From the NCBI GenBank assembly GCA_964636655.1, contig CAZWTK010000053.1, positions 1 through 10,139 on the forward strand: DNA of 10,139 bases, in the 5' to 3' direction. The DNA is from Fen-549 sp964636655 (GTDB taxonomy: Bacteria > Actinomycetota > Thermoleophilia > Gaiellales > Gaiellaceae). The notes under the pieces were generated by a model. It made no database searches and was not told the origin of the DNA. It was given only the letters and a program-made list of their open reading frames with translations. The position numbers and the translations under genes were made by a program. Shown one piece after another: positions 1 to 7,114 of the stretch (positions are counted from its first letter, which is position 1; every line of letters starts with the position of its first letter).

Positions 1-155
1 GCCCCGAGCTCGCGCGCGAGGTCCGTGAGAAGTTCCTCTTCGTCGGAGGAGACGATCAGCTCGCAGCCCTCGCGCCTGAGCTCGAGTGCAGCCGCCCGAC
101 CTATGCCGCTCGACGCGCCGGTGACCAGGCAGATCGCTCCGGGGAGATTCAGCAT
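1..155 (-). CDS. Short-chain dehydrogenase/reductase, N-terminal fragment (runs off the window)
   Basis: The minus strand from an ATG at 155 reads MLNLPGAICLVTGASSGIGR and then a helix rich in Ala, Leu, Glu and Arg. The TGASSGIG stretch (residues 12-19) is the classical TGxxxGxG nucleotide-binding motif of the SDR superfamily, set after the first beta strand of a Rossmann fold. Such enzymes are cytosolic NAD(P)-dependent oxidoreductases. The 51 visible residues hold only the cofactor-binding start; the catalytic Ser-Tyr-Lys part lies beyond the left edge, so the substrate cannot be named. An acidic residue follows the second strand (IVSSDEEE), where cofactor preference is usually set; this weakly suggests NAD(H). 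The gene is divergent from the lipoprotein gene at 356, leaving about 200 bases in which I saw no convincing promoter. Confidence 0.85.
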   Translation of the reverse strand, partial: MLNLPGAICLVTGASSGIGRAAALELRREGCELIVSSDEEELLTDLARELG

Positions 156-355
156 TCGGCTTTCGGCTTACCCGTCGTCCGCTGCCCTAACTCGATCCGG
201 CTCCTGCGCCGCACCAGGGCGAGCGCTGCTCGAAACCGTGGCTCGGCCGCGTTCGAGCTGGCTCTGGAGCCGCCGCTTGCCTCCACGGATATTCGAGCAA
301 GCGTTTCGCGAATCCCGCGTTCGGACATTTCGATGCCGGGAAACGAGAACAGGTC

Positions 356-916
356 ATGAGAGTCGCACCCTCTTTCTACCGAAGCACCGCCGCGATCGCT
401 CTGGCGGCAACCGCTTTGCTATTGGTCTCGGCGTGTGGCTCGGCAGCCAGGTCGACCAGCGGTGCGGGATCGAGCTCAACCTCTCGACAGAGTGCAAACG
501 CCGCCGCGTCGACGACTGTCGACTCCTGCACCGTCATCAGCGAGGACGAGGCGGGCGCCGCGCTCGGGCAGACTGTGAAGCCACCCGTGAGAGGACACGC
601 CACCGTCGAAGGTGGCGTCGCCTGCGTCTTTTACGGGCCCAACGTCCCTGCAGGAACAAACCCGGACGTGCCTGTTGGCGACAGTGTCAGGATCGTTCTG
701 GTCAGCGGCCCGAAAGCACTTAGATACTTCAACGACTATCGGGACAAGGTTCAAGCCCAGGCGATTGCCGGGCTGGGCGACAAGGCCTACTACGACGGCT
801 ACGCGTCTCTCAGCGTGCTGAATGGCGACGAGTATCTACGGGTTGCCGTAATCGGCGTGACCGACGTCCTTGGCGCCGAGGAGACGCTCGCGCACGCTGC
901 CGTGCCGCGAATGTAG
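356..916 (+). CDS. Secreted lipoprotein, DUF3558-like
   Basis: This is a 186-residue protein with a type II signal peptide. It has a basic start, a hydrophobic stretch at residues 11-24 and a lipobox V-S-A-C with the lipidated Cys at 27. A Ser/Thr/Ala-rich tether (about 28-55) leads to a small globular domain. The domain has a Cys pair (C58 and C90, possibly a disulfide), the phrase CTVISEDEAGAALGQ, and a later GLGDKAYYDG block with a short beta-rich end. This arrangement (Cys-x-x-[LI] start, an alternating AAALG helix, then a G-x-GDxAYY turn) resembles the DUF3558-type lipoproteins of Actinobacteria, whose function is unknown. It probably sits on the outer face of the membrane. The ATG at 356 is chosen because the signal peptide begins there; the upstream AACAGG is only a weak ribosome binding site. 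No operon partner is visible: SDR is divergent on one side and a gene remnant follows. Confidence 0.75.
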   Translation: MRVAPSFYRSTAAIALAATALLLVSACGSAARSTSGAGSSSTSRQSANAAASTTVDSCTVISEDEAGAALGQTVKPPVRGHATVEGGVACVFYGPNVPAGTNPDVPVGDSVRIVLVSGPKALRYFNDYRDKVQAQAIAGLGDKAYYDGYASLSVLNGDEYLRVAVIGVTDVLGAEETLAHAAVPRM

Positions 917-944
917 TCCTGGACGCGATCGCCCACAGAGCAAG

Positions 945-1373
945 CTCGAAGTAACGAGCGCAAGCGCCCCGATCGCCGCAGCAGAAGCGCCGATCCGCAG
1001 CGCGCTGGTCCTGTGCGAGCGTTCGCTCGCCGAGGCCAAGGACACGGCCTCGAGAACCATCCTCGCCATGGAGATGAGTCAGACGCTTTGCGTTCTCGGC
1101 GACTTCGAGCGGGCCGAGCGTGTCCTCGACGAGTTCGACGGCGACCTCGGGAACGCGGACCCATATGCGAGAGCGAGGATCCACTGGTCACTCGCCCGCC
1201 TGGCAACCGCTCGAGACGACCGCGCGCTTGCCCTCAGACACCTGCGAACAGCGATCTCGATCTTGAAGGACACGGAGGACACCCTGCGTCTTGCCCGCGC
1301 CCACATGTTCTGCGCCAGCGTTCTCCTCTGGGGCGGAAGGACGAACGGAGTCGCCGGTCATCTGGCGCGCAAC
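945..1373 (+). pseudogene. Remnant of an HTH-TPR type transcriptional regulator (TPR part only)
   Basis: One open plus-strand frame carries a clear helical-repeat stretch, roughly 1002-1370. It includes LCVLGDFERAERVLDE, then RARIHWSLARLATARDD with ALRHLRTAISILKDTEDT, then LARAHMFCASVLLWGGR. The spacing and the A/L/G/Y/A pattern are those of consecutive tetratricopeptide repeats. The wording is close to what I recall from the C-terminal half of XRE-type HTH regulators of Solirubrobacterales. The HTH half is absent: the frame begins inside the preceding lipoprotein gene and has no credible start or ribosome binding site. After about 1373 the repeat pattern dissolves into Arg/Pro/Ala-rich sequence, and the frame runs antisense into the GGDEF gene. 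I read it as a doubly truncated remnant rather than a working gene. A frameshifted but longer original is possible. The limits given are approximate. Confidence 0.5.
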
Positions 1374-1494
1374 CGGCGCGCGCCTCGAGCGCCGGCCGGC
1401 CAACTCGTGACCGCGGCGATCGATCTTAATATCGACGCGATAACAGACGCCACGGATCGGTTGTTCGTTCTGATCGATGAAGCCGCCGCACAGC

Positions 1495-2541
1495 TCAGCT
1501 GCGAAGAGCGCGAGACAGTCGCCCTGAGAGGCGACCCTGCGATCGCGACACGCGGTCGTCCTTCGCCCGCAGGCGCTTGGCCTTATAAAGACGCCGGTCG
1601 GCTTCGCTCAGGAGATCGTCCGGACTCGTGTTCGGTGCGAACGAGGAGATTCCGACACAGGCGGTGACGCCAAGCTCGGCTGCTCGCTCGTCCATCACGA
1701 GCTGCAGTCGGCGTGTGATTCCGTCGGCTTCTGAATATGTGGCGTGCGGGAGCAGGAAGACGAATTCGTCGCCCCCAGTCCTAGCGACGAGATCGCATTC
1801 GCGAGCACGCCGCTTGAGCAGCCTGGCGAACGCTCGAAGCACCTCGTCGCCGCGCTCGTGACCATGCGTGTCGTTCACGGCCTTGAAGCCGTCTAGGTCG
1901 AACAGCAGCAGCGAGAGTGGGTGGCCGTAACGTTCGGCGGCGGCGACTTCGCGCGCGAGTACCTCCCGGAATCCGCGCCGGTTCGCGACCCCGGTCAATT
2001 CGTCGGTGGTAGCCCGCCGCTCGAGCTCGTTGTGGGTGTGAGCGTTGTCGATCGCGATCGCCGCGAGGTCGGCGAAGGTGCAGGCGAGCTCAAACTCGCC
2101 CCGGCTGAACGCTCTCTTCTGGCCGCGGCGATAGAGGCTTAACACGCCGATCAGTGCCTCGTGGACAACCAACGGTACGCAGACGATCGCCTCGGGCACG
2201 TCCTCGGTTCCGGGCACTAATCGTGAGCGTGGGTCGAGATGGGCATCGTTCGAGCAGATCGGCAGGCTCATCAGGGCGGTGAGCCCGGTCAGCCCCTCGC
2301 CGACACGGACGCTCAACGTGAGCATCTTCCTAGCGTTAGTCCCGCGGGCGAACACTGGTAGCAACTCCGCGCCGCGCTTCTCCCAAACGATGATGTCCTG
2401 CGAAGGGACAAGCTCATCGAGCGTCTGAGCGATACGTGCGAGCACATCCTCGATCAAACGTTCGCTCAGGACCAACCGCAGCATGTCGGCGAGACGCCTG
2501 AATCCGGCGTCAGGATCTGGCACGTGCAGATAGGGGGGCAT
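1495..2541 (-). CDS. GAF-GGDEF diguanylate cyclase
   Basis: This 348-residue cytosolic enzyme is predicted to make cyclic di-GMP from two GTP. Residues about 20-170 form a GAF sensor domain (the CVPLVVHEALIGVLSLYR strand near 121-138 is typical). A linker helix (about 160-176) leads to a GGDEF domain (about 177-325). Visible key residues are DELTGVANRR at 180-189, metal-binding D215 in FDLDGFK, N223/D224 in the substrate pocket, and the signature GGDEF at 256-260. An RxxD inhibitory site (R247-E-C-D250) lies exactly five residues before the signature, so the enzyme should be product-inhibited. There is no membrane segment, so the input is probably an intracellular ligand of the GAF domain. 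The ATG at 2541 starts just before the GAF helix. Upstream there is no clear Shine-Dalgarno, but a 15-bp direct repeat is present. The gene converges on the TPR remnant. The last 20 residues are Arg/Ser-rich and look like tail sequence. Confidence 0.92.
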   Translation of the reverse strand: MPPYLHVPDPDAGFRRLADMLRLVLSERLIEDVLARIAQTLDELVPSQDIIVWEKRGAELLPVFARGTNARKMLTLSVRVGEGLTGLTALMSLPICSNDAHLDPRSRLVPGTEDVPEAIVCVPLVVHEALIGVLSLYRRGQKRAFSRGEFELACTFADLAAIAIDNAHTHNELERRATTDELTGVANRRGFREVLAREVAAAERYGHPLSLLLFDLDGFKAVNDTHGHERGDEVLRAFARLLKRRARECDLVARTGGDEFVFLLPHATYSEADGITRRLQLVMDERAAELGVTACVGISSFAPNTSPDDLLSEADRRLYKAKRLRAKDDRVSRSQGRLSGRLSRALRS

Positions 2542-2598
2542 CTTCAGCGGCCGCAGTCGTAGACCCTGCTGCGTCTGGCCAAAGTATCCCCCCGGTAG

Positions 2599-2636
2599 CG
2601 CCCAACGCGCATCGCCTGAGACGCCCCACGCGCATC
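2599..2636. repeat. 15-bp direct repeat, two copies with a 23-bp period, upstream of the GGDEF gene
   Basis: cgcccaacgcgcatc at 2599-2613 recurs as cgccccacgcgcatc at 2622-2636, with one mismatch. The two copies lie 58-95 bases before the diguanylate cyclase start, and the period is about two helical turns. This is the usual geometry for a pair of activator or repressor sites on one DNA face. No cognate regulator is visible nearby, so the operator role is inference. Confidence 0.4.
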
Positions 2637-2802
2637 CCCCGGGCGGGTGATCCCCGGCCTGAGGCTAAATAACCGCAAGCCCGGAGAGCACAGTATGAAC
2701 ACACGGGCACGGAGAGGATCGTGCCGCCAGCGGCGCCAGGTCGATTCGGGAGGCCAGTCGCGCCTGGCCGTACGAGTCGCCGGCCGAGGACGCGAGGTGG
2801 AG

Positions 2803-2871
2803 CTAGGCGGACAGCTTTCAAACCTCTCGGAGCCGCTGAGGAAACTGCTGTTTGCGCCTTAGCCGCGAGCG
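2803..2871 (+). repeat. Dispersed repeat, copy 1 (short 3' part only)
   Basis: Bases 2809-2871 match 10077-10139 with about 9 mismatches in 63 and no gaps, and match the same part of copy 2 around 7044-7093. The frame reads VELGGQLSNLSEPLRKLLFAP and then stop (TAG 2860-2862). The other copies give GQLHNLSEPLRKLLYAA and GQLHNLPEPLRKLLFAA. The match continues past the stop to GCGAGCG. Sequence to the left is unrelated to copies 2 and 3, so only the 3' tail of the repeat unit is present. It ends four bases before the last codon of the convergent 840-residue gene. Confidence 0.75.
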
Positions 2872-2874
2872 TCT

Positions 2875-5397
2875 CTACTGAACGCAGTAGCCCGCGTACC
2901 ACGACAGGGTGAACGGGCCGGCCGACGCGTCTCTTCCCGAGGAGAGACGATCGACTACCTGAATCCAGTACGTCTTTCCATCGGTTGGTATACCGCAGCC
3001 AACGGAAGCGAGCTTCAGATTTCCCAGCGAATTGCCGGTGTACACGTTCGTCTCGAGGAAAGCGCCACTTCCGTCTGAGGCAGTCACGAACTCGCCATCG
3101 CCGGTCGTGGGCGCGCTCCACCGGTACCACACGCTCTTCGTTGCGGGTCCGTTTGGAGAGGTCTCTCCCGGTTCCCAGGTGGCGCAGTTCAACGGAATGT
3201 CTTCCGGGCCGCCCTGCGAGCCCGTGAGCGTCTGCGCGTTGGCGAAGTCGTCGTTCGAAGGCGGGGTGCAGCCCGGGTTCCCTCCACTTCCTCCCCACAG
3301 TCTGAATGTGTTCCAGGCCTTCGCCTGAGTGAAGTCCGTGGCGCTTGAAACAGATGGCTTGCAGAGCATCGGGCTGCTGTGGCCCTTCCTGGGATCGCAT
3401 GCCTGTATCGGCGAACCGCCTGGGCTATACGCGCCCGCTACTGCTCTCGCGATCCTTCGCGCGAGAGTGGCCCGATCCCACGCGTTCCAGAGATGCTTCG
3501 GAGGGTGTTTGTAGTGCTTTGGTTGTTTGATCGGATCGAGCCGATCGACCCAGCGCACGCCAATGCGATCGCCGGAGTAGCTGCTATGCGAGTTGATCCA
3601 GCTTCGGGCCGCGTAGACCTGGAGACCTACGAGTTTCCTGATCTGCTTGATGCTCATGTTGTAGGTGCCATAGCTGTTGGTCTTGCTTCCCTTCTTCCCT
3701 TCCACCGCTCCCCAGCCGTTGATCAGGTTGGCGAAACGCGTCGACAGGAACGAGCGGATGGGCATGACGGTTGTGGGGGCGGTGGTGGGAGCATCGGGAG
3801 CGAAAGCGAGACGGCCCAGCTTCTGGATATAGGCGTTCGTGTACTTCGCCTTCTGCCCGAGCGAGGCGCCGGGCACGCAGACCACGCTGCACTTCGTATA
3901 GTCCTCGTCTGCCCAGAGCTTTACTTTCTGGGAGAGCCCGGTCCAGTCGTAGTAAGCGTCGGAGAAGAGCATCTTCCACTTCGCCTTCGAGTCACGAATC
4001 GTGTTCGACTTCTGGGGGTCCTGGCGCGCTTCGGCGCTGAAGATGACGCCTTCGGAAGTCCCGTTCTTTTTTCCATACTTATACAGCCCGTTCACGAGGG
4101 CCGTGTAGTTATCCCAGCGTTTTACGTTATTCGTGGGATCGGTTGTAAACTTCGCGTACTCGTCGATCGACCACGTTTTATAGCCACGCTGTCTCATTTT
4201 CGTTCCGAACGTCCGCCCTACGTAGGCATAGGTATAGCCTTGAAGAACAGGGCTTTTACTAATGTTCTCGAAATTGATCTCGGCGAGGGGCGTAAGACTG
4301 GCGCCAGAGTCATTCCAGTGGGGATAGCTCTTTCGGTCCTTCTTTGTGGTGACCTTCTTGTTTAGCGCCCGGATCTTCGCAGTCGACCCTCGTCTGGGCA
4401 AATCAGTGCTTTTTTCTGGAGCGACGGAGATGTAGTAGTCGGCGCAGGTGGTGGGCCAGCGCCTGAAGGCGTCGACTAGGAACTTCCAACCGCTCGAGTC
4501 CGAGACGACGACCTCGGGACCCGAGCAGGCCGTAGAGGCCCGGATGGAGGGGCTATCGGCAGCGACCGATCTGGTTAGCGCGGAGCGCGTGTGGAGGGGG
4601 GAACCCGTGCCAGAACTCGAGGAGGCCGGCGGATCGTAGCTGTCGGGATCGTAGCCGTAGGCGAGTTTGATCTCGATGGGGAAGGCCGCCGAACTCGACG
4701 GGGAGATCGAGACCACCAAGCCGTCTGACGTCTTCGTGAACGAGACGGAAACCGCCAGCCCGTTTGCGTCGGTCGCGAGCGGCGGATCGAAGGCCGAGAT
4801 TATCACCGAGTTACTGTCGGGAAGCTCGATAGAGGCCTCATCTAGGGCGTCGCTTGCGATGTCGGAGCCGTCGCGGGTCCCGTTATCGACCGCGTCTCCA
4901 TCCGGATACCAGGAAGGATCCTGGGGGTCGTCGATGTTGCTGGTACCGTCGTCGGGCGCTGTCGGCTCGCTTGGATCGGCCTCAGAGTCAGGGTGATCCT
5001 GGTCGAGGCTGTCTTGATAGTCGGCGGGTGCGCTTAAGCCGTGGTAGTCGCCGGGGGGAATCGGATCGGTCTGGATGATGGCGACGCCACCGGCGGATAG
5101 GACGGAGAGGCTCTCTTCCGAGGAGAGCGGGATCGAGAGGCCATAGCTACGCGGAGCCGTTTTGTTCGGAATCGTCAGCGAGATGTCGCTTCCGAAGTCG
5201 ATCGGTGAGAGGCTCACGTTGGCCGTGTCGCCGGTGACGGTTTCGCTGGCAAGGTCGATCGAGACGAGTGGGGCAGAGGGAGAGGGACCCGGCTTCGGCC
5301 CGGGCCCGGGTTCGCAGGCATCTGCCCGGGCACCGAGGAAGGCACCAACAGCGGTGAGGACGGCAGCAGCCAGGACGGGGGAAACGAGGCGGCTCAT
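2875..5397 (-). CDS. Large secreted protein with central domain of unknown function and C-terminal PPC-like domain
   Basis: This 840-residue exported protein has a Sec signal peptide at about 1-27 (hydrophobic core 7-22, likely cleavage in ARADA) and a Pro/Gly/Lys/Ser linker (29-43). A beta-rich region (about 43-115 and 186-250) is interrupted by a very acidic Asp/Pro/Ser stretch (about 119-185). A Ser-rich spacer (256-290) leads to a 320-660 domain that I do not recognise with certainty. It opens with DYYISVAP and contains KTWSIDEY (408-414), DAYYDWTG (480-487) and KLWADEDY (493-500). The pattern recalls an uncharacterised, possibly TIM-barrel-like extracellular family of Solirubrobacterales, in which case D412/E413 would be acid candidates; this is inference. 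Residues about 712-834 (PSNDDFANAQTL, then SVWYRWSAP, then LETNVYTG and TYWIQVV) form a PPC-like beta-sandwich, common at the end of secreted actinobacterial proteins. Several Cys pairs in the C-terminal half suit an oxidising exterior. A promoter is seen at 5411-5439. The gene is divergent from the delta-60 lipoprotein gene. Confidence 0.85.
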   Translation of the reverse strand: MSRLVSPVLAAAVLTAVGAFLGARADACEPGPGPKPGPSPSAPLVSIDLASETVTGDTANVSLSPIDFGSDISLTIPNKTAPRSYGLSIPLSSEESLSVLSAGGVAIIQTDPIPPGDYHGLSAPADYQDSLDQDHPDSEADPSEPTAPDDGTSNIDDPQDPSWYPDGDAVDNGTRDGSDIASDALDEASIELPDSNSVIISAFDPPLATDANGLAVSVSFTKTSDGLVVSISPSSSAAFPIEIKLAYGYDPDSYDPPASSSSGTGSPLHTRSALTRSVAADSPSIRASTACSGPEVVVSDSSGWKFLVDAFRRWPTTCADYYISVAPEKSTDLPRRGSTAKIRALNKKVTTKKDRKSYPHWNDSGASLTPLAEINFENISKSPVLQGYTYAYVGRTFGTKMRQRGYKTWSIDEYAKFTTDPTNNVKRWDNYTALVNGLYKYGKKNGTSEGVIFSAEARQDPQKSNTIRDSKAKWKMLFSDAYYDWTGLSQKVKLWADEDYTKCSVVCVPGASLGQKAKYTNAYIQKLGRLAFAPDAPTTAPTTVMPIRSFLSTRFANLINGWGAVEGKKGSKTNSYGTYNMSIKQIRKLVGLQVYAARSWINSHSSYSGDRIGVRWVDRLDPIKQPKHYKHPPKHLWNAWDRATLARRIARAVAGAYSPGGSPIQACDPRKGHSSPMLCKPSVSSATDFTQAKAWNTFRLWGGSGGNPGCTPPSNDDFANAQTLTGSQGGPEDIPLNCATWEPGETSPNGPATKSVWYRWSAPTTGDGEFVTASDGSGAFLETNVYTGNSLGNLKLASVGCGIPTDGKTYWIQVVDRLSSGRDASAGPFTLSWYAGYCVQ

Positions 5398-5410
5398 CTA
5401 CTGACATCCG

Positions 5411-5439
5411 ACCCTAATGGCAAGGAAAAGCCGTGTCAA
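5411..5439 (-). promoter_or_regulatory. Sigma-70-type promoter of the 840-residue secreted protein gene
   Basis: On the minus strand a perfect TTGACA (complement of 5434-5439) is followed after exactly 17 bases by TAGGGT (complement of 5411-5416), a TAnnnT -10 box. Transcription would start near 5404, only about 6-7 bases before the ATG at 5397. The mRNA would then be almost leaderless, which fits the lack of a Shine-Dalgarno there. Leaderless starts are common in Actinobacteria. Confidence 0.5.
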
Positions 5440-5502
5440 GAGGTACTTCTGTCACTCGATTCGGGTTATGCTGGTGCCTTGTTGCTCGACTACCGTCCGC
5501 TC

Positions 5503-6882
5503 ATGCGCCGCCTCCTCCCCCTGATCTCCGCCGTTTCTCTGATCGTCCTACTCTCCGCTTTAACAGCGGGTTGCGGAGGAGACCCGAAGCCCGGTCTCGT
5601 CACGAGCTGGGGCAAGGACGGAGTCGTCCGACTCCCGGGCTTCGAGGTCGAGCAGACGATCGAGGACCCATCCGGGCGGATCGTCGCCGTCGGTAACTAC
5701 AAGGGCAACTTCGCCCAGGTCGTGCGCCTGCTCCCTGATGGCTCGCTCGATCCTGCCTTCGGCAAGGACGGCGTAGTCCGCTGGCCCTATCACATGTTTC
5801 AGGGACGCTTCCCGAACGGGATGGACTTCCTCGGCTGGAACGAAGCCGCCCTCCTGCCGGACGGAAGGATCGCCCTCGCCGGGACGAACATGGTGGGCAA
5901 CGTGGACGAGAAATCCACTCTTGTCGTCTCGGAGCTCGACCAGAGCGGCAAGGTCGTAAGGACTTTCGGCCAGGACGGCTACTTCCTCGCCGACAAGCGA
6001 CTTTACGACTGCTCTGCAGCTGTTGCCGCGAAGGGCTACAAGGCTTGCACGCACCAGTTCTTCTACCTGGCCCGCACGAAGACGACCTGCACGCGCGGGC
6101 CCGCCGGACTCGCGATTCAGGGAGAGAAGATCGTCATCTCGGCCGACCGCTTCTGCAAGCCATTCGAGCCCTACCACATCGTTGTCATGCGCCTGAACGC
6201 GAATGGGACGCTCGATCGGTCCTTCGGCACGAAGGGCGAGGTCACCGTCTCTGGTACCGCCCCCCTGGTGATCAGCGCCCCGCTGATCGCGCTTCCAACT
6301 GGGCGTCTGGTCGTAGCCGGAACGACGCCGAAGGGCGGGAAGGTGCGGCTGACCGAAATACTCCCCAACGGAGCGCTCGATCGGAGCTTCGGCCACAAGG
6401 GAGTCGTCTTCACCCGGGCGGCAGAAAGCACGGATGGATCCCCCAACCTCACCGCGCTCATGAGAGACGGGGAGGGGACCCTCTCGCTCACGGGCAACAA
6501 CTTCACGGGCGACAGCGGTGGCCCCTTCCTCGTCCGCTTCACAAGCTCGGGACAACCGCTCGACTTCCGGGCGGGCTCCCGCCGGCCGCCCTCGATCCAC
6601 GTCGAGGGCAACTACGAGAACTTCGGCGCCCGCACCTTCGGCTTCGCCTTCGCCGTCTTCGCGCAGCTTCCGAGCGGCGAGCTCGTGGGTGCCGGCCACC
6701 GGCTCGCGCGGATCACGCCGAAGGGGGTGCTCGATCCCTCCTATCCGCCGCAACAGCTGTACGGAGGCGGCAAGCTGATCATCCGGGGACTCCTCGCCGC
6801 CTCCGACGGCACCGTGCTTGTCACGCTGCTCAAGCAGAACCCCTCGGAGACCTTCACGGTATATCTCGTGCGCTACCGCTGA
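5503..6882 (+). CDS. Delta-60 repeat (DUF5122-type) beta-propeller lipoprotein
   Basis: This 459-residue exported lipoprotein has a signal peptide MRRLLPLISAVSLIVLLSA followed by LTAGC, with the lipidated Cys at 24. The body has recurring FG-x-[DK]-G phrases at about 60-residue intervals: SWGKDGVV (35-42), LDPAFGKDGVV (82-92), RTFGQDGY (153-160), LDRSFGTKGEV (237-247), LDRSFGHKGVV (292-302) and a degenerate LDPSY (410-414). Between them come LPDGRIALAG- and LPTGRLVVAG-type strands. This is the delta-60 repeat, predicted to build a beta-propeller outside the cell; ligand and role are unknown. An insert (about 165-215) carries four of the Cys residues (C170, C182, C196, C218), which may form disulfides. 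I chose the ATG at 5503 because the basic n-region starts there; an in-frame TTG at 5479 would add eight residues. The gene is divergent from the 840-residue gene and followed by repeat copy 2. Confidence 0.88.
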   Translation: MRRLLPLISAVSLIVLLSALTAGCGGDPKPGLVTSWGKDGVVRLPGFEVEQTIEDPSGRIVAVGNYKGNFAQVVRLLPDGSLDPAFGKDGVVRWPYHMFQGRFPNGMDFLGWNEAALLPDGRIALAGTNMVGNVDEKSTLVVSELDQSGKVVRTFGQDGYFLADKRLYDCSAAVAAKGYKACTHQFFYLARTKTTCTRGPAGLAIQGEKIVISADRFCKPFEPYHIVVMRLNANGTLDRSFGTKGEVTVSGTAPLVISAPLIALPTGRLVVAGTTPKGGKVRLTEILPNGALDRSFGHKGVVFTRAAESTDGSPNLTALMRDGEGTLSLTGNNFTGDSGGPFLVRFTSSGQPLDFRAGSRRPPSIHVEGNYENFGARTFGFAFAVFAQLPSGELVGAGHRLARITPKGVLDPSYPPQQLYGGGKLIIRGLLAASDGTVLVTLLKQNPSETFTVYLVRYR

Positions 6883-6935
6883 AAGCGAATCGCGATCGTA
6901 ATCCGCGCAAGGTCGTCTCGGACGCTCTGCCGGGC

Positions 6936-7094
6936 CGGACGAGGGTTTGAACAAGAGCGGTTTCTTCGTCTGGCGACCGGACGCCGAAAGGCGCTCTCTA
7001 CCAGGGATATCGTTGTATTTCGAACAACGGTATGGTCCTAACCGGACAGCTTCACAACCTCTCGGAGCCGCTGAGGAAACTGCTGTACGCGGCC
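6936..7094 (+). repeat. Dispersed repeat, copy 2 (long form, left direct repeat of the island)
   Basis: The unit aligns with copy 3 at a constant offset of 3033 bases. I count 8 mismatches and no gaps over 6942-7093, with weaker matching back to CGGAC at 6936. It contains three possible hairpins. The first pairs GAGCG and TTTC (6955-6964) with GAAA and CGCTC (6986-6996), with an inner GGCG/CGCC stem. The second is CGTTGT/ACAACG (7011-7016 with 7024-7029). The third is nested CAGC/GCTG and CCTC/GAGG (7047-7085). The 3' part has an open frame from ATG 7032 encoding MVLTGQLHNLSEPLRKLLY. In this copy the shared TAG is lost and the frame runs on to TGA 7110-7112. It starts 54 bases after the delta-60 lipoprotein gene. 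Confidence 0.85.
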
Positions 7095-7114
7095 GAGAAA
7101 CGAAGATGCTGATT

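Larger units (their letters stand above)
2542..2874. other. Gene-poor gap between the GGDEF gene and the 840-residue secreted protein gene
   Basis: These 333 bases lie between two minus-strand genes. Nearest the GGDEF start is the 23-bp-period direct repeat (2599-2636). The right end is a short copy of the dispersed repeat (2803-2871). In between I see only GC-rich sequence. A plus-strand frame runs from 2647 to a TAG at 2860-2862 and encodes a basic Arg/Gly-rich stretch before the repeat-encoded tail. It has no convincing ribosome binding site, and I treat it as the decayed 3' end of a gene rather than a gene. Confidence 0.5.

Noticed and set aside
25..723. Plus-strand 232-residue frame at the left edge
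   Set aside because: It overlaps the SDR start antisense and the lipoprotein gene in another frame. Its Arg/Ser-rich composition is typical of a shadow frame in GC-rich DNA.
2647..2862. Plus-strand small gene encoding a basic 71-residue protein
   Set aside because: The upstream half is low-complexity Arg/Gly sequence without a start signal. Only the last 20 residues, from the repeat, have support.
5560..6954. Minus-strand 464-residue frame opposite the delta-60 gene
   Set aside because: It is a long shadow frame with charged low-information sequence. The plus strand has clear signal peptide and repeat motifs.
7011..7029. Integron attC-like site
   Set aside because: The GTTGTA/GAACAAC arms look superficially like R'/R'' boxes but do not fit GTTRRRY, and no integron integrase or cassette array is seen.
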